A DNA stretch of 64,000 nucleotides. It comes from JACVRW01 sp963751835 (GTDB lineage Bacteria; Actinomycetota; Thermoleophilia; Solirubrobacterales; Thermoleophilaceae). The stretch is taken from assembly GCA_963751835.1 (NCBI GenBank), contig CAVVWD010000020.1, positions 62,001 through 126,000 of the forward strand, in the 5' to 3' direction. A program made the position numbers and the translations under genes. The first letter of the stretch is position 1. Each line of letters begins with the position of its first letter. Under the pieces are notes generated by a model. That model had not been told where the DNA came from. It worked only from the letters and a program-made list of their open reading frames with translations, and did no database searches. This document shows positions 31,393 through 41,170 of the stretch, piece after piece.

Positions 31393-33849
31393 CTACGCCC
31401 GGACGCGCTCCCCGTTCGGATCGAACAGCGGCTCGCTCGCGACCTGGCCCCCGATCCAGCGCCCGAAGATCTCGACCTCGACGCGGGTCTCGGGCGTGGC
31501 GCGGTCGGGAGGCAGTTGTGCGTAGGCGATCGAGCGTCCCACCGTGTAGCCGTAGCCGCCACTCGTGACACGGCCGGCGATCTCACCGTCCACCCGCACG
31601 GGCTCGTTGCCGAGCGCCACCGAGCGCGGGTCGTCGAGCGTCAGGCAGCACAACCGCGTCCGCGGGCCGCGCTCAGCCGCCTCGGACAGCGCGTCACGGC
31701 CGATGAAGCCGCCCGGCTTGTCGAGCTTGACCGCGAAGCCGACACCACCCTCGTAGGGGGTCACGTCGGGCGTGATGTCGGCGCCCCACACCCGGTAGCC
31801 CTTCTCGAGCCGGAGCGAATCGATCGCTCGGTAGCCGCCCGCCAGCATCCCGTGCGGCTCGCCCGCCTCCCACAGCGCCCGCCACAGGGCGAGGCCGTAC
31901 TCGCTCGGGCAGTAGAGCTCCCAGCCGAGCTCGCCCACGTAGGTCACGCGCAGCGCGCGGACCGGCACGTCGCTCACGGTCGTCTCGCGCAGGGTCATGT
32001 AGGGGAAGTCCCCGCTGGCGAGCGACTGCGGCGTGAGCGGCTGGAGCAGCTCACGCGCCAGCGGCCCCCAGATTCCGAAGCAGGCCCATTGGGCGGTCAC
32101 GTCGTGAACCTGGACGGAGCCGTCCTCCGGGAGCCGGCGGCGGATCCACTCTCGGTCGTGCCCACCGAAGGCGGTGCCGGTGACGATCCCGAAGCGGTCC
32201 TCGGCGAGCCGTGCGACGGTGATGTCGCATTCGATGCCCCCGCGGCTGTTCAGCATCTGGCTGTAGGCGATCCGTCCCACCTCGCGCGCGACCTGGTTCG
32301 CGCACAGGCTCTCGAGGAATGCCGCCGCGCCGGGACCGGCCACCTCGAGCTTCGCGAACGAGCTCTCGTCGAACAGCGCGGCAGCCTCGCGACAGGCGCG
32401 GTGCTCGGCGCCGATGGCGGGGGACCAGTGCCGGCCGGCCCAGCCGCGCGGGCGCAGGGACTCGTCGCCGGCAGCGACGTTGCGCTCGTACCAGTTGACG
32501 CGCTCCCAGCCCGACTTCTCGCCGAAGGCGGCGCCGTGGTCGCGGTGCTGGTGGTAGGCGGGCGGGAGGCGCAGCGGCCGGCCGGCCTGGCGCTCGTGGT
32601 GCGGGTAGCGGATGTCGTAGTAGGTCTCGTACGTCTCGCGGACCCGAGCCAGCGTGTACGTGGGCGACCGGAACTGCGCCCCGAAGCGGCGGACGTCCAT
32701 GCTCCAAAGGTCGAGCGAGGGTTCACCGTCCGCGATCCACTCGGCCATCACCTTGCCGATCCCGCCCGCGCCCGCGAGCCCGTGCGCACAGAACCCTGCG
32801 GCCACGAACAGGCCGCGAACCTCGGTCTCGCCCAGGCAGAACTCGTTGTCCGGGGTGAACGCCTCGGGCCCGTTGATCATGCCCGTGACCTTCACGTGCT
32901 CCATCTGCGGCACGCGCCGGCGCGAGTTCTCGGCGATCTCCTCGAAACGCTCCCAGTCGTCCTCGAGGAGCCGGCCGTTGAAGTCGGGCGGGATGCGCTC
33001 GAAGCCGGCCTCGCGCTCGTCGAGAAACGCCGGCCGCGAATGGCGTTCGTAGCCCCCCATCACGAGGCCGCCGCCCTCCTCGCGGAAGTAGACGAGCAGG
33101 TCCGGGTCACGCAGGGTGGGGAGGGGGCGCTGGGGATCGCGCTCCCGGAACGGCTGCGTGACGATGTACTCGTGCGACATCGGCACGACCGGTACGCGCA
33201 CCCCCGCCAGTCGGCCGAGCTCGGCGGCGAACATCCCGCCGGCGATCACCACCACCTCCGCCTCGATGTCGCCGCGCTCGGTGCACACGCGCCGGACCCG
33301 CCCGCGCTCGGCCTTGATGCCGGTTACGCGCGTGCGCGTGTATATGTCCGCCCCGCCCTCGCGCGCGCGCTCGGCGAGTGCCAGCGTGAGCTGGGAGGGG
33401 TCGAGGTAGCCGTCGGTGGGGAGCCAGGCGGCCCCGAGCACGCCGTCCGTGCTCATCAGGGGAAACAGCTTGCGCGCCTCTTCCGCCGAAATCAGATCGA
33501 GCGGCAGGCCGAAGGTCTTGGCCCAGCCGGCCTGGCGGCGCAGCTCCTCGAGGCGCTCCTCGCTCGAGGCCAGCCTGATGCCCCCGCACTCCACCCACCC
33601 ACAGTCGGCGCCGAGCTCCCGGTAGAGCTCGACCGAGTACATCATCATCCGCGTCAGCGAGACCGAGCCGCGCAGCTGGCCGACGAGGCCCGCCGAGTGG
33701 AAGGTCGAACCGGACGTGAGCTGGTCGCGTTCGAGAAGCACCACGTCCCAGCCGAGCCGGGTCAGGTGGTAGGCGATCGATGCGCCGCCGACCCCGCCGC
33801 CTACGACCACGCAGGGGGCGGAACCCGGCAGCTCGCGCCGGCTGCTCAA
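31393..33849 (-). CDS. Dimethylglycine/sarcosine dehydrogenase-like FAD enzyme with C-terminal folate-binding (GCV_T) domains
   Basis: An 818-residue protein. An N-terminal FAD domain (CVVVGGGVGGASIAYHLTRLG, then LTSGSTFHSAGLVGQLRGS) is followed by a DAO-type substrate domain (GLFVAAGFCAHGLAGAGGIG). From about residue 430 come the FAO-M and aminomethyltransferase-like domains (GWERVNWYERNVAAGDE, DESSFAKLEVAGPGAAAFLE, VTYVGELGWELYCPSEYG, GYRAIDSLRLEKGYRVWGAD). The family oxidatively demethylates dimethylglycine or sarcosine and passes the one-carbon unit to tetrahydrofolate. TTG 33849 overlaps the stop of the upstream phosphotransferase gene (TTGA), so the two are coupled. Confidence 0.88.
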   Translation of the reverse strand: MSSRRELPGSAPCVVVGGGVGGASIAYHLTRLGWDVVLLERDQLTSGSTFHSAGLVGQLRGSVSLTRMMMYSVELYRELGADCGWVECGGIRLASSEERLEELRRQAGWAKTFGLPLDLISAEEARKLFPLMSTDGVLGAAWLPTDGYLDPSQLTLALAERAREGGADIYTRTRVTGIKAERGRVRRVCTERGDIEAEVVVIAGGMFAAELGRLAGVRVPVVPMSHEYIVTQPFRERDPQRPLPTLRDPDLLVYFREEGGGLVMGGYERHSRPAFLDEREAGFERIPPDFNGRLLEDDWERFEEIAENSRRRVPQMEHVKVTGMINGPEAFTPDNEFCLGETEVRGLFVAAGFCAHGLAGAGGIGKVMAEWIADGEPSLDLWSMDVRRFGAQFRSPTYTLARVRETYETYYDIRYPHHERQAGRPLRLPPAYHQHRDHGAAFGEKSGWERVNWYERNVAAGDESLRPRGWAGRHWSPAIGAEHRACREAAALFDESSFAKLEVAGPGAAAFLESLCANQVAREVGRIAYSQMLNSRGGIECDITVARLAEDRFGIVTGTAFGGHDREWIRRRLPEDGSVQVHDVTAQWACFGIWGPLARELLQPLTPQSLASGDFPYMTLRETTVSDVPVRALRVTYVGELGWELYCPSEYGLALWRALWEAGEPHGMLAGGYRAIDSLRLEKGYRVWGADITPDVTPYEGGVGFAVKLDKPGGFIGRDALSEAAERGPRTRLCCLTLDDPRSVALGNEPVRVDGEIAGRVTSGGYGYTVGRSIAYAQLPPDRATPETRVEVEIFGRWIGGQVASEPLFDPNGERVRA

Positions 33850-34775
33850 CGGCGCGCGGCCTCGACCCAGGTCTTGAAGCGGGAGTCCGAGCCCGCCTTC
33901 GTCAGCCGGTCGAAGTGCTTGGCCGTGTAGCCGCGGAAGTCGTAGTCGAGCTCGGATATGGCCGTCTGGACGACGCCCCACATCGCCTCGCGGCAGTCCG
34001 ATATGAAGCGGTACAGCTTCAGCGTGGCGCGCCGCCGATCATCCGAGGGGCTGCCGAAGTAGACGGAGAGCAGGCGCTCCTCCTCCTCGTCGCCGAACTC
34101 GTTGTTGACGGCGAAGTTGCCGAGGTCGAAGTAGCGATCGCCCATGCCGGCGTACTCCCAGTCGATGATGTCGATGCGGTCCCCGTCCAGCATGAAGTTC
34201 GCGGTCAGCAGGTCGTTGTGGCAGGGGACGGGGGTGTGCTCGGCGCCCTTCCGGACGGCCCGTTGCACCGCGGCGGCGCGCTTGCGCATCGACTCGAACC
34301 CCTCGGGCAGCTCGACCCCGTGCTCCGTCCCGATCCGCGCATACCGCTCGACGAGCTCGAACGGGTCGAACCTCGACGGGAGCACCGTGCCCGAGCTGTG
34401 GAAAGCCTTCAGGCTCGCGGCGACCGTCTCGACGGCCTCCGGCCGGCGCAGTTCCTCCGCCGTCATCACGCGGCCCGGGATGAAGGAGGTGACGAGGCAG
34501 GGCGGGCGGTCGAGCATCGAGGCGACCGTCGGCGCGATCCCGAGCTGTGCCGCCGCCTTCGTCGCCAGCCGCTCGGACTCACGGTCGATGCCGAGCACGT
34601 CCGTCCGCTTCCCGGGCAGGCGCACCACGTAGTCGGTGCCGCCGAAGTTCACGCGGTAGTTGCGGTTGGTGATCCCGCCCTCGAGCTTGGCCACGCCGCC
34701 CTCGCGCGGGCCGAGCAGGGCCGAGAGGCGAGCCACGACCTCGGTCAACTCGGGGATCGTGATCTCCTCGTGCAT
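33846..34775 (-). CDS. Choline-kinase-like phosphotransferase (APH fold)
   Basis: A 309-residue protein with the ATP-site strand LEGGITNRNYRVNFGGTDYV, then VVRLPGKRTDVLGIDRESER. The catalytic loop CHNDLLTANFML (H-N-D-L-x-x-x-N) and metal motif IDIIDWEYAGMGDRYFDLGN (I-D-W-E) are those of choline/ethanolamine kinases and aminoglycoside phosphotransferases. Coupled to the dimethylglycine/sarcosine dehydrogenase-like gene, it most likely handles choline or a related methylated amine. A resistance role is less likely. Start ATG 34775. Confidence 0.83.
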   Translation of the reverse strand: MHEEITIPELTEVVARLSALLGPREGGVAKLEGGITNRNYRVNFGGTDYVVRLPGKRTDVLGIDRESERLATKAAAQLGIAPTVASMLDRPPCLVTSFIPGRVMTAEELRRPEAVETVAASLKAFHSSGTVLPSRFDPFELVERYARIGTEHGVELPEGFESMRKRAAAVQRAVRKGAEHTPVPCHNDLLTANFMLDGDRIDIIDWEYAGMGDRYFDLGNFAVNNEFGDEEEERLLSVYFGSPSDDRRRATLKLYRFISDCREAMWGVVQTAISELDYDFRGYTAKHFDRLTKAGSDSRFKTWVEAARR

Positions 34776-34784
34776 GGGCGCACA

Positions 34785-36582
34785 CTAGAACGCGAGCGCT
34801 CCGAGCACCTCCTCCCACCACACGCGTTCGTTGTCGCCGACGCCGGAGCGGATCCGGCGCCGTATCCAATCGTTCAGCGCCTGCCGCGAGCCGACCGCGA
34901 CCACGGGGCCGGTGATCGCATAGCGGCCGTCCTCGAGCAGCACGAGCGCGCCCGGCACGTCGCGCCGCGAGCGAAGGCGGTCGAGCACCGCCAGCCCCGC
35001 CACGGCTTCCGGCCGCGCTGCGTCCCCGTCGGCCTCCGACCAGCGCCGGACGTGGAACACGGGCGCGGCGCCGGCCAGGCGCGGACGCGGCGGGGCGGCG
35101 TCCGGACCGATCGGCCCGCGCCGCCAGCGCGCGATCAGCTCGCGCAGCTCGGGCGCCGCCTCCTGGCGGACCAGCACGTGCAGCCTGTCTCCGCCCGCCA
35201 CGCGCGTCGACCCGCGCGGCAGGATGGCCTCGCCCTCGCGCACGATCACGTTGACGAGCGCCTCGCGGGGCAGCTCGAGCTCGCGGGTCCGCAGCCCGAC
35301 GATGGCGTCGTCGTCGTGGACCGGATACTCGACGACCTCGGCGCCGAGCCGGCGGATCGTGCCGGTCTCGGCGATCGGGCTGGGGAGGGCCGGAACCTCG
35401 GTCGTCAGCCCGAGCCGGCGCGCGAGCGGCTCGAAGGTCGTTCCCTGCAGGAGCGTCGAGAGCAGCACGGCGAAGAAGACGACGTTCAGGAACTCGAGCC
35501 CCTCCCCGATCCCCGCATTCACCGGGAACAGCGCGAGCACGATCGGCACGGCGCCGCGCAGCCCGGCCCAGCCGAGCACGGCCCGCTCCGCGAGCGTGAA
35601 GCTGCTCGAAGGCGGTGGCGGCGAAGGTGGCCAGCGGGCGGGCAACGAACGCGATCACGACCGCGAGCACCGTGCCCTCCAGCGCCACGTCCAGCACGTC
35701 GCTCGGGAAGATCAGGAGCCCGAAGGCGAGGAACATCGTGAGCTGCGCCACCCAGGCGAGGCCCACGTGGAAGGTCGTGATCGTCTGCTTGGCGGGAATG
35801 TTCGCGCTCCCGAGCGCCAGCCCGACCAGGTAGACGGCGAGGAAGCCCGACCCCTCGATCGTCGCGGCCGCGCCGTACGCGACCGCCCCGGCCGCCAGCG
35901 AGGCCACCGGGTAGAGGCCGGGGGTGTCGAGCCGGGCGCGCCTGAACCCCTGCACGGCAAGCCAGCCGACTCCCAGGCCGACGACCGCGCCGATCCCCAG
36001 CTGCTTCACGAACAGCCAGAGCATGTCGAGCACGCCGTAGTCCGGCAGCTGGATCCAGTCGATGAAGCCGAGGACGAGCAGGACGGCGACGGGATCGTTG
36101 AAGCCGGACTCGCCCTCGAGCGTCGTCGACAGCCGCCTCTCGAGCGAAGAGGCGCGCAGCACGGCGAAGATCGCCGCGCCGTCCGTGGAGGCGATGATCG
36201 AGCCGAGCAGGAGCGCCTCCAGGAGGGAGAGGTCGAACAGCAGCACCGCCACGACGCCCCCGATCGCCGCCGTCAGCAGCGTCCCGACCAGGCCAGGCTG
36301 AGCGCGGGCCGCGAGCACGGGCCGGATGCCGTCCCAACCCGCGGTCAGGCCGCCCTCGAACAGGATTAGAGAAAGCGCGATCACGCCGATCAGCTCGGCG
36401 AGGTGGTAGTCCTCGCTCTCTTCGCCGAACGGGATCCAGCCGAGCGCGTCGGACCCGACGAGCATGCCGAGGCCGAGGAAGAGGACGAGGCCCGGCAGCC
36501 GGACGCGGCCCGCCATCAGGGAGGCGAGCAAACCGGCGGTGAGCAGCAGGCCGGCGACCAGGATGAACTGCTCGTCGCTCAT
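34785..36582 (-). pseudogene. K+/H+ antiporter (CPA1, NhaP2-type) with RCK_C domain; apparent +1 frameshift
   Basis: ATG 36582 begins MSDEQFILVAGLLLTAGLLA. The first ~320 residues form the CPA1 membrane part (LILFEGGLTAGWDGIRPVLA, GSIIASTDGAAIFAVLRASS, EGESGFNDPVAVLLVLGFID). At about 35600-35610 the frame shifts by one base; removing it joins RPLATFAATAFEQ to FTLAERAVLGWAGLRGAVPI. The rest runs to 34785 with an RCK_C/TrkA_C-like domain (VVEYPVHDDDAIVGLRTREL, TRVAGGDRLHVLVRQEA). The family exchanges K+ or Na+ for H+ and is gated by a nucleotide. Sequence error or true decay cannot be told apart here. Confidence 0.8.
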
Positions 36583-36643
36583 CGTGGTCCGGCATCTTGC
36601 CCGGTCGCTCGCCCTCGCGGGGGCGAATGACGCCCTGGATGGG

Positions 36644-38121
36644 CTACAGCGACGCTGCCGTCGTCACGAACCGGCGCCAGTCCGCGTGCGCCTCGGCGCG
36701 CCAACTGCCGTCGCGGCGCGGCTCGATCCGCTCGCCCGCCGGCACGCGCTCGGCGATGTCGCCGGCCGAGCCCCAGATCCCCGCTCCGACCGCCGCCAGC
36801 GCGGCCGCGCCGGCGGCGGTGGCGTCCACCGCCCCGCGCTGCACCGGGACACCCGCCGCGTCGGCCTGCAGCTGGAGCAGCAGCGGGTCGCGGGTCAGGC
36901 CGCCGTCCACTCGCAGCACGTCCACGGGCGTGTGCTCGGCCACGACGGCCACGATGTCGGCCACGCGCCAGGCGATCGCCTCGAGCGCGGCGCGCGCCAA
37001 GTGGCCTGGTCGGACCCCCGCCGAGAGGCCGGCCACCACGGCGTGCGCGTCCGGGCGCCACCACGGCGCTCCGAGCCCGGCGAGCGCGGGCAGCAGGCGC
37101 ACGCCGCCGGCATCATCGACCTCGGCAGCGAGCGCCGCGAGCGCCGGAGCATCGTGCGCGAGCCCCAGATCTCGCGAGAGCCAGTCGAGCAGCGCGCCCG
37201 CGGTGAACACGCCCCCGTCGAGCGCGTACTCGACGCGTCCCGCGATCCGCCATGCGACCGTCGGAAAGAGGCCTTCGGCTCCACCGGCGGGCCGCTCCTC
37301 GCCCACGTTCGCCAGCACGAACACCCCGGTTCCGTACGTCGCCTTGACGCGCCCGGGCTCGACGCAGCCCGCCCCGGCGAGCGCGGCCTGCTGGTCCACC
37401 ACCCGCGCGCGCAGCGGCAGCGGGCGGTCCCAGTCGGGGTGGGTCAGCTCGCCGAGCTCGCCCGCGGAGTCGACCAGGTCGGGAAGCGCGGCCCGGGGGA
37501 CGCCGAACACATCGAGGAGCTCGGGATCCCAGTCCGGTTCGCCCGGCACCGCCAGCTGCGTGCGCGAGGCGGTCGAGAGGTCGGTCACGTAGCCGGCGCC
37601 GAGCATGTCGGTCAGCCAGGCATCAACGGTCCCGAGCCGCGCCGTGCCGGCCTCGACCGCGCGCGGCGACCCGGTCGTCGTTCCGCAGCAGCCAGGCGAG
37701 CTTGCCCGCCGAGAAGTAAGGGTCCAGCGGCAGGCCGCTGCGAGTGCGGACGAGGTCGGCCCGCCCGTCCTCCTCGAGCGCGTCGAGCACCTCCTGCGAG
37801 CGCTTGTCCTGCCAGGTGACGATCGGGGTGAGCGGGTCGCCGCTCTCGGCGTCCCAGGCAAGCACCGACTCGCCCTGATGGTCGAGGCCGCAGGCGGTGA
37901 TCTCGCCGTCGGCGTCGCGAAGCAGCTCCGCCACGGCGTCCACGACCGCGACGAGCACGGCCTGTGGGTCCTGCTCGACCCAGCCGGGGCGGGGGTGCGT
38001 CAGCGGCTTCTCGCGGCGGGCCTCCGCCACATGGGCGCAGGTCCTCGTCGTAGAGGACCGCCTTGACGGCGGAGGTTCCCTCGTCGATGCCGAGCAAGGC
38101 CCGCTCAATCGTTGACTCCAT
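36644..38121 (-). pseudogene. FGGY-family carbohydrate kinase (glycerol-kinase-like) with two apparent +1 frameshifts
   Basis: ATG 38121 gives ERALLGIDEGTSAVKAVLYD (phosphate-binding loop). The frame shifts near 38031-38036 to read VAEARREKPLTHPRPGWVEQ, then GLDHQGESVLAWDAESGDPL and TWQDKRSQEVL. It shifts again near 37655-37690 to read AVEAGTARLGTVDAWLTDML, VVDQQAALAGAGCVEPGRVK and GGLTRDPLLLQLQADAAGVP up to the stop at 36644. Together these rebuild a kinase of about 490 residues, the normal length. Both shifts are one extra base. Substrate: glycerol or a similar polyol, inferred from style. Confidence 0.8.
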
Positions 38122-38183
38122 CCGGGTGTCGGGTTAACGTCGCGCTGTCCGGCATTAGGTCGGATCATCGCACCATTCGGTGC

Positions 38184-39845
38184 ATGCCAAGAGCGAGGGA
38201 GGTTGCAAGCGTGGCAACTACCGAGGAACCGGGGGCAGCGAGGGCATCCCGACCTCCGCCGAGGGCGAGCCCGTTCGCGGCGCGTCGGAATGCGGCAGGA
38301 GCTGCAGACGAGCAGCGGCTCCACGAGCTCGGCTACAAGCAGGAGCTTTCCCGCGCGTGGTCAGGCTTCACGAACTTCGCCATCTCGTTCACGATCATCT
38401 CGGTACTCGCTGGGACGTTCACCGCGTTCGGTTTCGCCTGGCAGAACGGGGGCCCGATCGCAGCATCGATTGGGTGGCCGGTCCTGTGCTTCTTCGTGCT
38501 CATGGTGGCGTTCTCGATGGCCGAGCTGACCTCGAGATACCCGACCGCCGGTGGGCCCTACTGGTGGGCGCACGACCTCGGCGGCAAGGGCTGGAGCTGG
38601 ATGACCGGCTGGTTCAACATCGTCGGCCTGGTCGGCATCGTCGCGTCGGTGGGCTACGGCGCCGCGATCTTCCTGAACGCCACCCTCGGGCTCTACGGGT
38701 TGAACGTCCTCGGCGTCAACTTCGGCGACACCGAGCACATCCTCGGCGAGACGTGGCTGCTGTTCTTCCTCATCCTCGTTCTCTACACGGTCGTCAACAT
38801 CTTCGCCGACCGCTTCCTGGCGATGATGAACAACGTCTCCGTCGGCTGGCACGTGTTCGGGGTCCTCGTGATCATCGGGCTGCTGGTCTTCGTGCCCGAT
38901 GACCACCAGAGTGCGAGCTTCGTCTTCGGCGAGCGCATCAACAACTCGGGCCTGCACGACGGCTCCACCGGCAACCTCGGCTTCTGGCTGCTGGTCCTCC
39001 CGATCGGGTTCCTGCTGACGATGTACACCCAGACCGGCTATGACGCTTCCGCGCACACCGCCGAAGAGACGAAAGGGGCGGCGATAACCGCCGCACAGGG
39101 CGTATGGCGCTCGGTCTTCTTCTCCGCGCTCGCCGGCTGGTTCGTGCTGCTCGCGTTCCTGTTCGCCGCGAACGACGTCCAGGCGGTCAACGACGGGGCG
39201 GGATTCGTCGGCGCGATCTTCACGAGCGCCCTGGACTCCTGGGCGGCGAAGCTCGTGCTCATCATCGCCACCGTCGGACAGATCTTCTGCGGAGCGGCGG
39301 GTCTGACCAGCGCCTCACGCACCTGGTACGCGTTCTCCCGCGACCGCGGGATGCCGGGCTGGGGGCTGTTCCGCCGGGTCAACCGCGACAGGGTGCCCTT
39401 CAACGCGGTGATCGCCGTCTCGGTGGCCTCGGGCGTAATCGCGATCCCGGCGCTGTTCGGCAAGAACAACATCCCGTTCGCGTTCTTCGCGCTCACCGGG
39501 ATCTGCACGGTCGGCCTGTACCTCGCCTACATCATTCCGGTGTACCTACGGTTGCGGAGGGGCGACGCCTTCGAGACTGGGCCCTGGAACCTGGGACGCC
39601 GCTACAAGTTGGTGAACGTTCTCGCGATCATCTTCGTGGTCCTGGTCGTGTACGCGCTCAACCTGCCCTACACGCCCACCGGCCTGCCGTGGAACGACGG
39701 GTTCGATACGAGCGTCGTCAACTACACGCCGTTCGCCATCCTCGTTCCGCTCATCTTCGGCGTCTGGTACCTGATCTCGGCCAAGGACCGCTACCAGGGT
39801 CCGGTGCGGACGTTGGAAGAGGATGAGGTCACCGCCGGCTTGTGA
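38184..39845 (+). CDS. APC-superfamily amino acid/polyamine permease
   Basis: A 553-residue membrane protein. After a ~50-residue Ala/Arg-rich N terminus come LHELGYKQELSRAWSGFTNF, AISFTIISVLAGTFTAFGFA and TSRYPTAGGPYWWAHDLGGK, the APC fold start. Later segments include YTQTGYDASAHTAEETKGAA and ASRTWYAFSRDRGMPGWGLF, typical of the amino acid permease branch that includes GABA and polyamine carriers. About 12-13 TM segments. ATG 38184 and GTG 38211 are possible starts. Its stop overlaps the glutamine-synthetase-like start (GTGA), which predicts that its substrate is the amine ligated by that enzyme. Confidence 0.88.
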   Translation: MPRAREVASVATTEEPGAARASRPPPRASPFAARRNAAGAADEQRLHELGYKQELSRAWSGFTNFAISFTIISVLAGTFTAFGFAWQNGGPIAASIGWPVLCFFVLMVAFSMAELTSRYPTAGGPYWWAHDLGGKGWSWMTGWFNIVGLVGIVASVGYGAAIFLNATLGLYGLNVLGVNFGDTEHILGETWLLFFLILVLYTVVNIFADRFLAMMNNVSVGWHVFGVLVIIGLLVFVPDDHQSASFVFGERINNSGLHDGSTGNLGFWLLVLPIGFLLTMYTQTGYDASAHTAEETKGAAITAAQGVWRSVFFSALAGWFVLLAFLFAANDVQAVNDGAGFVGAIFTSALDSWAAKLVLIIATVGQIFCGAAGLTSASRTWYAFSRDRGMPGWGLFRRVNRDRVPFNAVIAVSVASGVIAIPALFGKNNIPFAFFALTGICTVGLYLAYIIPVYLRLRRGDAFETGPWNLGRRYKLVNVLAIIFVVLVVYALNLPYTPTGLPWNDGFDTSVVNYTPFAILVPLIFGVWYLISAKDRYQGPVRTLEEDEVTAGL

Positions 39846-41170
39846 CGCTCGATGAGCTGAGAAAGGCGGTCGACGAGGGGGCGGTCGACACCGTCCTCCT
39901 TTGCATCGCCGACATGGAGGGCCGGCTGCAGGGCAAGCGCCTGACTACCGCCCACTTCCTGGATGAGGTGGTCGCGCACAACGCGGAGGGCTGCAACTAC
40001 CTGCTCGCCGTCGATGTCGACATGAACACCGTCGACGGCTATGCGATGTCGAGCTGGGACCGCGGCTACGGGGACTTCGTGATGAAGCCCGATTTCGACA
40101 CACTGCGGAACGTCCCCTGGCAGGAGGGGACCGTGATGCTGATGGCCGACCTCGTGTGGGAGGACGGCTCGGATGTGGTCGCGTCGCCGCGCCAGATCCT
40201 GCGCCGTCAGCTCACGCGGCTCTCAGAGCGCGGCTGGATTGCCACGGCCGGCACGGAGCTCGAGTTCATCGTCTTCCGCGACAGCTACGAGGACGCCTGG
40301 CGCAAGGCCTATCGCGACCTCGACCCGGCCAACCTCTACAACGTCGACTACTCGATGCTCGGCACTGCGCGCGTCGAGCCGCTGATCCGGCGCATCCGCA
40401 ACTCGATGACCGCCGCCGGGCTGCAGGTGGAGAACTCGAAGGGCGAGTGCAACTTCGGCCAGCACGAGATCAACTTCCGATACGACGAGGCGCTGGCCAC
40501 CGCGGACGCGCACGCGATCTACAAGAACGGCGCCAAGGAGATCGCCGCCCAGGAGGGCATGGCGATCACCTACATGGCGAAGCTCGACGAGCGCGAGGGC
40601 AACTCGTGTCACATCCACTGCTCGCTGCAGAAGGACGGCGGCGGAAACGTCTTCGCCTCGGACCAGATCACGTTCGAGCGCTTCGTGGCCGGGCAGCTCG
40701 CCTGCCTGCAGGAGCTCACGCTGTTCTTCGCCCCGCACGTCAACTCCTACAAGCGCTTCGTGCCCGGCTCCTTTGCCCCGACCGCCGTCGCCTGGGGGAA
40801 TGACAACCGCACCTGTTCGATGCGCGTGGTCGGGCATGGCCAGTCGCTTCGCGTGGAGAACCGCCTGCCAGGCGCGGACGTCAACCCCTACCTGGCGCTT
40901 TCGGCGATGATCGCCGCGGGCCTGCAAGGCATCGACAACGAGCTCGAGCTCGAGCCCGCCTTCGAGGGCAACGCCTACGAGTCCGACAAGCCGCGCGTTC
41001 CCCACACGCTCTACGCGGCTCGCGACCTATTCGCGGACTCTGAGATGGCGCGCGACGCGTTCGGCCAGGAGGTGGTCGACCACTACCTGAACCGAGCACG
41101 CATCGAGCTCGAGGCCTACGAGGCGGTCGTCACCGACTGGGAGAAGTTCCGCGGCTTCGAGCGGCTGTGA
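39842..41170 (+). CDS. Glutamine-synthetase-family protein, probably gamma-glutamylpolyamine synthetase (PuuA-like)
   Basis: A 442-residue protein of the GlnA fold: CIADMEGRLQGKRLTTAHFL, TAGTELEFIVFRDSYEDAWR, GECNFGQHEINFRYDEALAT and GNSCHIHCSLQ. The ATP and substrate segments are VNSYKRFVPGSFAPTAVAWG and RVENRLPGADVNPYLALSAM. The short N terminus and the E-L-E-F block group it with PuuA/GlnA3-like enzymes that ligate glutamate to putrescine or other amines rather than ammonia. Neighbours (permease, PuuD-like hydrolase, aldehyde dehydrogenase) support that. GTG 39842 overlaps the permease stop. Confidence 0.85.
   Translation: MTLDELRKAVDEGAVDTVLLCIADMEGRLQGKRLTTAHFLDEVVAHNAEGCNYLLAVDVDMNTVDGYAMSSWDRGYGDFVMKPDFDTLRNVPWQEGTVMLMADLVWEDGSDVVASPRQILRRQLTRLSERGWIATAGTELEFIVFRDSYEDAWRKAYRDLDPANLYNVDYSMLGTARVEPLIRRIRNSMTAAGLQVENSKGECNFGQHEINFRYDEALATADAHAIYKNGAKEIAAQEGMAITYMAKLDEREGNSCHIHCSLQKDGGGNVFASDQITFERFVAGQLACLQELTLFFAPHVNSYKRFVPGSFAPTAVAWGNDNRTCSMRVVGHGQSLRVENRLPGADVNPYLALSAMIAAGLQGIDNELELEPAFEGNAYESDKPRVPHTLYAARDLFADSEMARDAFGQEVVDHYLNRARIELEAYEAVVTDWEKFRGFERL

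Noticed and set aside
31516..33930. 804-codon open frame on the plus strand
   Set aside because: It lies wholly opposite the dimethylglycine/sarcosine dehydrogenase-like gene and has the Ala/Arg/Val composition of an antisense shadow.
33846..34775. Aminoglycoside resistance phosphotransferase
   Set aside because: The fold is shared, but gene coupling to an amine-demethylating enzyme and the choline-kinase-like motifs favour metabolism.
36644..38121. Three separate small genes on the minus strand
   Set aside because: The fragments are consecutive pieces of one FGGY kinase in three frames, so a single interrupted gene is the simpler reading.
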